DNA from: Porpolomopsis calyptriformis
Taxonomy: Eukaryota > Basidiomycota > Agaricomycetes > Agaricales > Hygrophoraceae
Length of the DNA: 64,000 bases
Assembly (NCBI GenBank): GCA_951640195.1
Contig: OX621174.1
Location: forward strand, 496,001-560,000
Direction: 5' to 3'
The notes under the pieces were generated by a model, which did not search any database, had not been told where the DNA came from, and was given only the letters and a program-made list of their open reading frames with translations. The position numbers were made by a program, and so were the translations under genes. Shown piece after piece: positions 32,759 through 41,840 of the stretch. The first letter of the stretch is position 1. Every line of letters begins with the position of its first letter.

Positions 32759-32913
32759 AAGTCTGATTCTTGTTATAAACCGGTTGTTCGGAACGCGTTT
32801 TACTTTGGGTGTTCTGTCCCAAGAGATATGGTATGGTTCTAAGTCCTTGTTATGAGTAGTCTAACGAGGAATCAGACTTAAGGTCTGATACGTACAAAGG
32901 TACTCTTTATATA
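32759..32913 (-). promoter_or_regulatory. Element E promoter, presumed RNA 5' end and self-priming PBS
   Basis: Minus-strand TATATAAA at 32,913-32,906; 34 nt downstream AAGTCTGATTC (32,879-32,869); one nucleotide after the LTR, GAATCAGACTT (32,769-32,759), its exact 11-nt complement. Same layout as element B. In element F the pair is 33,560-33,550 and 33,447-33,437, with one mismatch. Confidence 0.75.
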
Positions 32914-33180
32914 CTGACTACTTATCTGTGTGAGTCAGTGCGACATAACATGTGTAAGAGATAAAGGATGAGTCATCGTGATTGATGACGAATCATAAGG
33001 GGTTGAAACGAAGATGGAAATGAAGAGTGTCTGCATATAGTTAAAGTAATGGGGAATCCCGGAGAAAGGTTATGGGGAATCCCTGGATGAGATAGGGAAA
33101 GATAGAGGGGATTCCCAAGATAAGATACAGGGGTTTGCATATGATAAGATAAGAAAAGAAAGAAAATTACGACCATGACA
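32771..33180 (-). repeat. 5' LTR of element E (410 bp)
   Basis: Partner of 26,230-26,639, followed by the GGGGA duplication. Confidence 0.95.
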
Positions 33181-33448
33181 GGGGAGTAATGGGACATTGT
33201 GACTGGGCGGCGGCAAGTAAACGAGTTGTTTCACTTCAGGTTCTTCCTAGAGCTTGTGAGATACCTGGTAGAGGAGGAGCTTGACTAGCTTCCTCGTTTG
33301 GGTCTGGGAAGATTCGGGTTTGTGAGTAAAGCAATTGAGATAAGGGATTTTGCTCAGAGGAGTCGTAGATGTCCTCATTGTCGTCGTCCAGTGTGAAAGC
33401 AAGGGTGGATCAAATAGAGGGGAGAGAGCAAGAAGGAAGTCGGATTCT

Positions 33449-33872
33449 TGTTATAAACTGGATGTTTGTCGAGATGGTTTTACTTCGGAGTACTCTGTCC
33501 CAAGACGATGATAAGATCTCAAGTCCTAGTTATTGGGTTGTCTAACGAGGAATCAGACTTAGGGTCTGAGTACGACTAACTAGGGGTTTATATACTGACT
33601 ACAAACTGCAGATGAGTCAGTGTTACAACGAGGAATACATGCGGTCAAGTAAAAGATAAGCATGATAAGAGATGGAGCATGTGAAGAGATGAAACATGAT
33701 CATTGGAAATGAAAAGTATCCTATCAAAGGTAAATGGAAAAGATAAGGCTATGGGGAATCCCATAGTGTAAACATGGGGAATCTCTGGGGAATCCCAAGC
33801 AAAGATAGGGTAGGTCTGACTAAGTAACAATGACTAACATAGAGAAAGAATGGAAAAATTACATCTGTGACA
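33449..33872 (-). repeat. 5' LTR of element F (424 bp)
   Basis: Partner of 20,051-20,474, followed by ACCTC at 33,873-33,877. The leader of F (33,181-33,448) between this LTR and element E shows no ORF. Confidence 0.93.
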
Positions 33873-34330
33873 ACCTCTTCCATCTCCCATCCATCTTGAA
33901 GCAGGTATAGGGCCCTTTCTTTTATATCCCTGCTGATGCAGCAGTATACCATGGCATGATAGAATGGTCTGGCATAGCAAGCAGTGTGTTGGGAAGCTGT
34001 ACAGCAAATTTCTTAATTTTTCAATTTTTCTGAATTTTTGATTTTTGAATGCACACATGGACAAGGATTTGTAAAACATTTGTAGTAATTATTTATTTCA
34101 TGGACTCGAGGTAGAATATCGAAACATCCCAGAGTGTCGTCGTCTTTCTTTTTACATTGAAATGCGAATGTTTTGCGAAAACAGATTGATGCAACTTTCC
34201 ATGAACAAAAAAAAAAAAAAAAATGGGGGTGGGAGAGGGGGGGGGAAATGTAAAAAAGCAAAAGTAAATAAATAGGGTAGCCATGAATGAAGTGTGACGG
34301 TCAGTGGGACAAAATGATAAATCATCATCA
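33873..34330. other. Boundary between transposon block and gene island; 3' region of eIF3a
   Basis: No gene seen. AT-rich, with an A18 run near 34,208 followed by a G-rich stretch. It probably holds the eIF3a 3' UTR and its polyadenylation signals on the minus strand. Confidence 0.5.
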
Positions 34331-37300
34331 TCAACTCCGTCCTTCTAATCTCTTCGAGCGCCACTTCTTTTCTGGTACGGTCGTGAACCCATCATCGTCC
34401 TTTTTCGGCTCGCTTTTGACGGCGGGTGACGATGGCCGGCCAGGAGGTGTTGGTGCACCACCACCACCACCAGCCGCGGCCCTGGCTTCCTCCCTCTGTC
34501 TCCACGAGGACACGACGGATCCGGCTTTGAATTTGGGAGGACCAGCAGGACCTGGGCTGTCAGTGCGGGTGGGCCGCGCACTCCCATTACTATTAGTGCT
34601 CAATGGTGGTGGTAGTGGTAGTGGTAGTGGTAGTGATGGTGGCGGTGGACCTGCAATGCTGCTGCTGCTGCTGCTGTTCGTGGCGACGGGGGGGGGCAGC
34701 GTGCTGCGTCTCCAGACAGGATCGCCGCCGTTGGTCGCCCCCCGGCTGATAGAAGCGGGGGACGAGGACGAGGACGAGGACTGTCTTTGGGCGCGTTCTA
34801 CCGCTCTGGCACGTGCGCGAGCCTCGGCCTCCTCCTCGCGCTCGCGCTGCAGGCGGGCCTTCTCCGCCGCGTCCGCGCGCTCCTGTTCACGTTGCTTGCG
34901 CAGGGCTGCGTGCCGCTCTTCTTCTTCGCGTTTCTTGGTTTCGGCAGCCGCACGCACGGCTTCTTCCTCTTTCCGCTGTCGTTCTTCCTCTGCAAGTCGT
35001 TCTGGTTGAAAAAAAATCAGTTTTTTTTGAAGGATGAAAAGAAAGAGAGAGAGAGAGAGCAAGTTACCTGCTTCCAATTTGGCTTGTTCTGCTTCGTACT
35101 CCAGCCGTTTCCGTTCCTCTTCCTCCTCCCGCTTGCTCCTCTCTTCCCGTTCCTGAAGGACAGCCTTCCGTCTCTTGGCCTTTTCGTCCTCCATCTTCTT
35201 CTGGGCGGCCTCCTTCCGCTTGGCAAACTCTTCCTTCCGCTTGGCGATCAACATCTCCTTCCGCGCATAGTAATCAGTCCCCATGCGCCACAGCCGTTTC
35301 TTCGCCTCGAGCGCTTGCTCGTGCGCGACCTTGGACGAGTCGATGCGGGCCTGCTGGATAGCCTCAAACACCACGCGGTCGGTCTCCTTCTGCTGTTCGT
35401 AGTCTTTCGCGACCATGGGTCGCTCCTCCTTGCGATACGCACGCTCGAGGTGGTCGATCCGTTTGGCTGTGATCCGAAGACGTTCGTTGAGATCTTTCTT
35501 CTCCTTCTCAAGCTGTTCGACTTGGATGAGCCTGAGCTTGTCAGTATTGAGACTCTCCATGTCCTGTCAGAAGTGAACTGAGTGTTACTCAAGATTGGGA
35601 AAGAGTTTTTACCTGGTCAGTGACACCTTTCAAGACACCTCTGTCGATGAGTTGCTGGGCGAGCTTCTTCGCTTCCTCGACTCTGATAGAATCGTTCACT
35701 TTCCGGACTCGTTCAATCTCCTTTCGCTTAATGTCCTCCTTCGCCCTCCTCCCTTCCTCCTCCTTCTCCCTCCGGCTGATCTCCGCCTTCCGACTGGTCT
35801 CCTCCTTCTCCTTCCTCACGCTCAGCTCGCTCAGCAGCTCTCTTCTCCGGGCGACCAATGCCCTGCGGAGTTGGAGGGCCTTCCTTTCGGCCTCGGCGGC
35901 AGCGACGAGTGCGCGGAACGTTTCTTGTTGTCGTTCCTCTTCTACTGGCTCGGCGACGACCTCTGATGATGCCTCTCGCGAGATCACTAAGAGCGCGTTG
36001 TGCAAGCAAAGCCCGAGTCTGCTCAATCTTGTTTTTACAATCTCGGCCGTTGAGCTCTGAATATCTGCCTCGGCTGATGCGACCGCTCCCGATCGAGAAT
36101 TAGAACGGCTCTCGTCTGTTGTGCTCACAAACGGGTCGTCCACAAAGGTGATACACCCCGCTTTGTGGTCGACTTTGATGCTAAGCTCACCGCGCCGAGC
36201 ACATCCCATGACGTAGGCCTCGATCTGTTCGGCGGTGCGGTACGAGGCGGGGGCGTCGCTGAGAGGGGCGACGAGGGAGAGGAGGCTGGAGATGTTGATG
36301 GTCGAGTAGACCTGGGAGAGCTGGGAAAGGAGGCGGGAGAGGACGGCGCGGTGGAGGAGGGTGTGGTAAGGGGCATATGAGGATTCGTCGGAGGCGAGGG
36401 TTTGGAGGAGGGGGGCGATGGAAGAGCAGAGGGTGAGTGGGTCAAAGGTGACTTCGAGGATGTGGTATAGAGATTTGATCGGTTGGGATGATAGTTTGAG
36501 AATGTCGCGAGAGAGCTGTGGAAGGTGATGGGTATATATATATATATAAGATGGATAGGAACTGACCGCATCCTTTAACAAGTTGGCACGGGTGGGTGTT
36601 TTTGAGAGGCCGAGTAAAGCGGTGAGGCGGGCACTCTTGCCCTTGGATTCTTCGGCGTCATCGACGTGCAAGCCGACGGGTACGGCGAGGGCACTGAGGA
36701 GGACTTGGCCGGCGAGCTTGCCGAGGTCTTCGTCGGATTTACCGCCGATGTTGGTGAGGACGGCGTAGTAGCGACTCCAGGCTGCGGCATGGTAAAGGGC
36801 GTTGCCACTCATGAGGAAGATTTTAGTGAGTTTTTCGTAATAGTTGGCCATCATGGCCGGGCGAGGGGCTTTCTTGGCCATGGTGAGGAGGTTGTGAACG
36901 TCTTCGACGGAGCGGAAGGCTTCCTGCCATAGTTCGAGTTCGACGGAGGTGTTGAGCTGGGCGAAGCGGGTGTCGAGGTGGTGCTGGAGGGTGTCGGGGT
37001 CGGAGAGGTTGATGGCGTGGGGTTGGTGGGCGTATTTGGCGACGTTGGTGAGGTGGAGGCGGAGAGTTTCGCATAGACGACGAAACTCGACTTTTCGTTG
37101 GTGTTTTAGACAGAATTTGAAGGCTTGTTGGGCGATTTGCTGTGAATGAGTTAGAAGAGGGGGGGGAGAGAAGAGAAGAGGAGAAATTAACCTGGTAGAT
37201 GACCTCGAGACGTGCGTTATTCTTCAAGGTCTCTAAAGAGGTCCGGTAGCTCTCCCATAGGAATTTGAGCCAGGGGGTGACGAGGGCGCGATCGGTTCGG

Positions 37301-37719
37301 TCCTTGCTCTGGTCGCCACTGACGGCGCCGAGGAGGATGCTCTCTGGTGTTTCGCTAGCCTCGAGGTCGTCTACGTCGACCGCGATCTTGACGGCGGCCT
37401 TTTCCTGGGCGTCCTTGACCTTGGCGTCGGCGAGGAAGACGAAGCGGGAGATGACGGACTCGATGGACTGTACGGAGGTGTTTTGAGCGATATTTTTGTA
37501 CTGCATGAGACCCTCTTTGGCTGCGCGACCTTTGCGCATGTCGACGCAGAGCTCGACGAAGCGGTTCATGATCGGTTCGAGGGCGGGGAGCGGGGTGGAG
37601 CGGAAGCGTTTTGAGGTGAACATTTCGGTGAGGGATTGGAGGGCGGCGTGGGTTTGGCCGACGGAGACGAGGCCTTCGGCCTGTTTGAGGACGGTTTCGG
37701 GTTTAGAGAAGGGCGCCAT
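34331..37719 (-). CDS. TIF32: Eukaryotic translation initiation factor 3 subunit a (eIF3a), 1,056 aa
   Basis: Five exons: 37,719-37,192, 37,139-36,567, 36,515-35,613, 35,563-35,068, 35,001-34,331. The introns are 52, 51, 49 and 66 nt, all GT-AG, and the sum is 3,171 nt in frame. The N-terminus ([22 protein letters not shown] ... TSKRFR) is the conserved start of eIF3a. The middle matches the PCI-domain region (about residues 300-500). The C-terminal half is a long charged coiled coil ([18 protein letters not shown]) followed by a low-complexity Ser/Pro/Gly tail. eIF3a is the scaffold of eIF3, which binds the 40S subunit and promotes mRNA recruitment and scanning. It is divergent from SHP1 across a 137-bp spacer. 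The 66-nt last intron leaves the frame open if retained. Length fits fungal eIF3a. Confidence 0.95.
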
Positions 37720-37856
37720 GATGGACGACGGGGACGACGGGGACGATGAGGAAGAGAAAAAAAAAAATGAAAAAAAAAGGTTTGACTCGGTTATTTAGGG
37801 CAGGTCGTGAAAGGGGTTTGATTACGCAAGTGGAATTTCTTTTCGATAGAACGACG
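37720..37856. promoter_or_regulatory. Bidirectional promoter eIF3a / SHP1 (137 bp)
   Basis: The two start codons face away from each other across this spacer. It contains two runs of A (about 37,758-37,780), of the kind that exclude nucleosomes. No clear TATA box. Confidence 0.5.
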
Positions 37857-39160
37857 ATGTCTAACGATGATCAATCACCTGTGGGTCGGTCGCTCGATGG
37901 AGAAACGAATGAACGATTGCCTTCAACATGGTCTCGACCTGTGGGTAGCAGCAGGGGGAACGCGCGGTCTGGGGGTGGGCGAGAGTTTACGATGAGAGAT
38001 CTGCTTTCGAAGCCTCCGGAGCATGAAGAAGAGGGTGAGGGCGAGGATGAGGATGAGGATGAGGAGGATGAATCGAAGCGGGAGGGGGCGACGTGGTATG
38101 CTGGCGGGGAGCGGAGGTATGGGAACATGTCAGTCGGGTTGGGTTGATGGCTGAATGTTTACAGTGGACTGTCGATAGCCAACCCTGACAGGAGGCGAAT
38201 GCCAGGTGGAAACCTGGTTCGAAGCATTTTGCGACAAGCAGCCGAGTGAGTTTCATTTCATTATTTTGAATTTAATTGACATGTTATAGGGCGGGACCTC
38301 CCCCGTCTGAGACAAGGTCAGCGTTCTCGGGGGGTGGATACAGACTGGGTAGCGACGAAGTGGAGAGTGTGTACGTTCCGGATCCGAATGAGCTGCCGCC
38401 GGAAGCGGGTATGAGACTAGTGATGACGCTGGGTTAAGCTGACACGATGACAGAACGGCCGGTGGTACGACATATTACGTTTTGGAGAGACGGGTTCAGC
38501 ATCGGAGAGGGGGAACTGAAGAGATACGATGAACCGGGGAATGAGGATATTCTGAGTCAAGTGTCGGAAGGGTGAGTGGTTGTCAGATCGGAACAGATGA
38601 GATGACGAAGAGGTGGACAGTCGGATCCCTGTGGGGGTGTTTGACATACCGCAAGGGCAACCGGTGGACCTTCGGATTAGTCACCGTCTGTCTGAGCATT
38701 ATGAACGGCCTCGGGGGTCGGTTGCGTTTTTGGGGGAGGGGGTGAGGTTGGGAGCGCCTGTGCCGTCGTCGAGCGGGGAAGGGGAAGGGGAAGGGGAAAG
38801 GGGGAGTACGGGAACGTTTGAGGTGGACAGGTCGTTGCCGATGACGAGTGTACAGATCAGGCTTGCGGATGGGACGAGGTAGGTGTGAATTATGAATTTA
38901 TTCAACTTACTGATGATGAATAGGTTGCTGTGTCGGATGAATTTGAAGCACAAAGTGTGTGATCTCAGGAGGTTTATCAACGGGTGAGTGAAAGAGAGAG
39001 AGATGAATTCAAGCTGAGTAGTGATAGGGCTCGTACTGAAAATCTAACGCGGCGGTACACTATCGGGACGACGTTTCCGAGCCGGACGCTGGATGATGAG
39101 GAGGCGACGATTGAAGAGGCGGGTTTGGCAAATAGCGTTGTTGTTCAAAGATGGGTTTAG
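37857..39160 (+). CDS. SHP1: SEP- and UBX-domain protein of the p47/Shp1 family (Cdc48 cofactor), 346 aa
   Basis: Seven exons: 37,857-38,128, 38,165-38,245, 38,290-38,408, 38,454-38,571, 38,621-38,878, 38,924-38,983, 39,028-39,160. Introns are 36-49 nt and the total is 1,041 nt in frame. The N-terminus is disordered with an acidic run ([16 protein letters not shown]). The SEP domain is at about residues 165-235 ([35 protein letters not shown]) and the UBX domain at about 265-346 ([18 protein letters not shown] ... VVVQRWV). The family recruits Cdc48/p97 for membrane fusion and ubiquitin-dependent processing. The UBA domain usual at the N-terminus of p47/Shp1 is not visible. Its stop codon overlaps that of the antisense RRP42 gene. 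Confidence 0.88.
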
Positions 39161-39987
39161 AGGGCGTTGTTTAAAGAGAGAAATAGTTGTCGGGCGTATT
39201 GTTCACCTTGCTGTAACTGAAATGAGAGGAGTGGAAGTGATATTGAAGGACGGACCTGGATGAGAGCGGTGAGTTGGTGGCGGGGGATGTGAGCTTGGCC
39301 GAGGAGACGGGTGTGGCAGAGGATGGGGGGGGAATGGGTTGGGAAGGAGAAGACGAGGAGGAGACGGAGGGGTGTGGCGGATTGTTCGGGGAGGGTGGCG
39401 TCAAGGTAGTGTAGGGGAGGGGAGATGTTGAGAGTGATCGAAACGGGCCATTTGTCATTGGGGAGGGGGAGAGGGGGTTGGTGGAGGAGTTGAGAGTCGG
39501 AGTTGAGGGGGGGTATGCGAGCGTGGGAGAGGAGGGCACGGGCTGCGATGAAGAGGGCGTCGTAGATGTTTCCGTCGTCGGCTTGGATGAGGAGGTCGAG
39601 GTGGATGGTCCAAGCGATTGAAGGGGAAAGAGAGAGTTGTTTTGGGAGGAGAGATGGATGGGAGAGAGCGTTGTTGAGTGTGGCGGATAGATCGGATTGG
39701 AGATGTTCGATATCGATTTGTGAGAGATTTGGGTAAGCGGCTGGTGAACTGAAGGAGTGAGGAAATGTTGAATGATAAAATAAATACCAAGAAATGTCGA
39801 TGATAATATTGGGTGTTATCGTTAAATCGAATTTTGTTGAACCGAATATTAAAGTGTTTCCGATTGATAAAGAGAATGGATTGAAAGATATTTTCGACGA
39901 TCTGAATTGAAGATTTGAACGTGAATCGATTCTAGTCGAATTAAAAGAAAATTTAATGAAATCTTGTTCACAAGTTGAGAGTGACAT
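39157..39987 (-). CDS. RRP42: Exosome core subunit of the RNase PH fold, probably RRP42, 263 aa
   Basis: Two exons, 39,987-39,788 and 39,748-39,157, with a 39-nt intron; 792 nt in frame. The start MSLSTCEQDFIKFSFNSTR resembles the LSxxEKxFIxxGxxxxxRxDGR start of RRP42. Then come an RNase PH-like core (LSIGNTLIFGSTKFDLTI) and after the splice DISCSPAAYPN, with a C-terminal LLIQADDGNIYDALFIAARA like RRP42 (VDVLLLECGGNLFDAISIA). RRP42 is a catalytically inactive ring subunit of the RNA exosome. The sequence is divergent; RRP45 or RRP43 are less likely alternatives. Its start lies only 16 bp from that of the divergent neighbour at 40,004. Confidence 0.75.
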   Translation of the reverse strand: MSLSTCEQDFIKFSFNSTRIDSRSNLQFRSSKISFNPFSLSIGNTLIFGSTKFDLTITPNIIIDISWYLFYHSTFPHSFSSPAAYPNLSQIDIEHLQSDLSATLNNALSHPSLLPKQLSLSPSIAWTIHLDLLIQADDGNIYDALFIAARALLSHARIPPLNSDSQLLHQPPLPLPNDKWPVSITLNISPPLHYLDATLPEQSATPLRLLLVFSFPTHSPPILCHTRLLGQAHIPRHQLTALIQVRPSISLPLLSFQLQQGEQYARQLFLSLNNAL

Positions 39988-40003
39988 GTGTTTGATGACT
40001 AAC

Positions 40004-40882
40004 ATGTCTACCAACGACAACCGACAGTCAAATGCTTTACGGGCAAGTGTGCTCGATGCTGCACTTCTCTTGGGTGTCGGTACAAATCCGACTGTGACAA
40101 ATTGGATGTTTAATACCATAGAGGAGGAGGAGGAAGAAGAACCTGTCGATATGTCTCCACTTCCACCTTCACTTCCGATTGTACTTCCACTTCCCCCTCC
40201 CCCTCCCCCTCCCCCTCCGCCCCCTCCGCCCCTCCCTCCCATTCTCTCTTTCGATCCAAACAACAAACAACGAAACAAACTTCGAAAAAAAAGAAAATCA
40301 ACTCAATCTTCGAAAAAATCTAACAAATCAGTCGCCAACCTCACCATTTCCCTTCCCCTTCCTATTAACAACCCTCCGTACTCGCTCTCCTCTACACCCC
40401 CTTCTTCCCCATTCGTCATCGTCACACCCCCTCCCGTCCCCTCCGCTGACTACCTCGTCCCCTCACCCACCGCCCTCACACCTGCCTTCCCTCCCCCCAC
40501 TCCCCCCCCGACCGGCCCACTCCCTCGCCTTCCACTCACACCCCGCGGCCGCCACCAGCCCTTCCCGACAGAACCCGTCCAATCCACCTCCCACCCGGTC
40601 ACCCCCGACATCCCCCGCCTGAACCTGAAGAGGTACCGCGATCTGTACGTCATCGCCAGCCCCGGCGACGACTGGCAGTCCGCCAAAGTCGAAATGTGGA
40701 AAGACAAACCCGAGGACGAAGAGGACGTGCTCGACATTGACGATCACGACGACATGCGCGACCTCTTGGACAGATTCGTCGACGATCATCCCCGTGAACC
40801 TCAACTCCACGCTCTCCCCATCAGGCATTCCTATTACGACGACGACTACGACGACGACTACGAACCTCTTCGTCGTGTTTAA
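40004..40882 (+). CDS. Uncharacterised Pro-rich protein, 292 aa
   Basis: Single-exon frame; I prefer the ATG at 40,004 (MSTNDNRQSNALRASVLDAA) over upstream in-frame ATGs because those would overlap the divergent RRP42 CDS. The N-terminal 40 residues look folded (ASVLDAALLLGVGTNPTVTN). Next come an acidic EEEEEEE run, a run of 13 prolines (near 40,195), a Lys-rich basic patch (KQRNKLRKKRK) that could be a nuclear signal, a long Ser/Pro-rich disordered part, and a C-terminal conserved-looking segment (RYRDLYVIASPGDDWQSAK) ending in acidic DDD/YDDDY repeats. No known domain recognised. The 3' end is 20 bp from the stop of the convergent Rho gene. Confidence 0.6.
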   Translation: MSTNDNRQSNALRASVLDAALLLGVGTNPTVTNWMFNTIEEEEEEEPVDMSPLPPSLPIVLPLPPPPPPPPPPPPPLPPILSFDPNNKQRNKLRKKRKSTQSSKKSNKSVANLTISLPLPINNPPYSLSSTPPSSPFVIVTPPPVPSADYLVPSPTALTPAFPPPTPPPTGPLPRLPLTPRGRHQPFPTEPVQSTSHPVTPDIPRLNLKRYRDLYVIASPGDDWQSAKVEMWKDKPEDEEDVLDIDDHDDMRDLLDRFVDDHPREPQLHALPIRHSYYDDDYDDDYEPLRRV

Positions 40883-40902
40883 TCATGTAGATCATGTATA
40901 CA

Positions 40903-41616
40903 TTATACCACAATACATCTTCGTTCTCGTACCATCTTACCCCACCGACCCCGCAAACTTTCTCTCAACGCCAGATTGAACACGTCGTGCACGCCCACGC
41001 CTGTTTTCGCCGAGCATTCCATGTACTTTGCTCCAATCTCTCTCGCCACCGACATCCCTTGTTCCGCGCTCACCGGCACCTGGCCCTGAGCGCTCAACAT
41101 CCTCCGAGTTTGTTCATCCCGACGGAGATCGATCTTCGTCCCGACCAGAATAACCGGCGTCCCTTCGCAAAAATGGGCTACTTCCGGGAACCACTGAAAT
41201 CATATCTTAACGAAAGTGTTACCCTGGAGTAGTCTACTCGCCTTGTCTTGAACGTTTCCGAGAGAGGTCGGAAAGTCGACGGAGAAGACGACGAGGATGA
41301 CGTTCGATTCCGGGTAACTCAGCGGTCGTAGTCGGTCGTACTCTTCTTGTCCAGCTGTATCCCACAGCGCGAGTTCGACGTGCTTCCCTTCGTGATACAC
41401 CACCGTCACGTAGTTTTCAAACACCGTCGGTATGTACGCCTAATCGAAATCAGCACAACTCCTTCATCAAAACCTCTCACTCACCTCTGGGAACCGATTC
41501 TCGGCATAGACGATGAGAAGACATGTTTTACCACATCCACCGTCTCCGACCACAACCAACTTTCTCTTGATATCTGGTTTTTGAATCCCTGGTTTCGATA
41601 CGCTACCGTAACTCAT
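40903..41616 (-). CDS. Rho-family small GTPase, 206 aa, CAAX box CIVV
   Basis: Exons 41,616-41,485, 41,439-41,242 and 41,193-40,903, total 621 nt. The second intron (48 nt) has a GC donor (AAG/GCGAGT ... CAG/TGG), and only this joins NVQDK to WFPEV as conserved in the family. P-loop GDGGCGKT (G1), effector region [24 protein letters not shown] (G3), GTKIDLR (G4, TKID), ECSAKT (G5), a polybasic [12 protein letters not shown] and the prenylation box CIVV. Rho proteins control actin, polarity and cell-wall synthesis at the plasma membrane. The insert between G4 and G5 fits Rho. It looks closer to Rho1/Rho4 types than to Cdc42 or Rac, but I do not assign the subgroup. Confidence 0.93.
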
Positions 41617-41840
41617 TGAACTGATCACGTCAGGTGCCTCTTGAACTCAAACCACCATCGTTGGGTTTTCCCACGGCCATGGGCAAGATACACCTCCGTT
41701 GCTGTGGTCATTGTTTTCTTCATCTTATTCTACGAACCCCCAAAGCTCATCCCCCAACTCAACCTACAAATCACGACCCAAAGCCCCAGGGATTGACCCT
41801 CATATGAGCCTAGCACGTATAGAAACGATCACGTGAATTA

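Larger units (their letters stand above)
26230..33180 (-). mobile_element. Element E: complete gypsy chromovirus, 6,951 bp, nested in F, duplication GGGGA
   Basis: Identical-length LTRs (410 bp) at 26,230-26,639 and 32,771-33,180, flanked by GGGGA at 26,225-26,229 and 33,181-33,185. It is inserted in the leader of F, upstream of F gag. It carries gag, pol and ORF3. Pol is open throughout, but gag and ORF3 have stop codons and the integrase active site is damaged, so this copy should not move by itself. Confidence 0.96.
20051..33872 (-). mobile_element. Element F: gypsy chromovirus containing element E, duplication ACCTC
   Basis: LTRs of 424 bp at 20,051-20,474 and 33,449-33,872, flanked by ACCTC at 20,046-20,050 and 33,873-33,877. 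Minus-strand gag, pol and ORF3 lie to the left of the inserted element E (26,230-33,180); the leader and PBS are to its right. Pol holds one frame but is interrupted by at least eight stop codons, so F is inactive and older than E. Confidence 0.95.

Noticed and set aside
34787..35581. Long plus-strand open frames opposite eIF3a (and 34,287-35,009).
   Set aside because: They are mirror frames of the repetitive Glu/Lys/Arg codons of the eIF3a coiled coil and lack any protein features.
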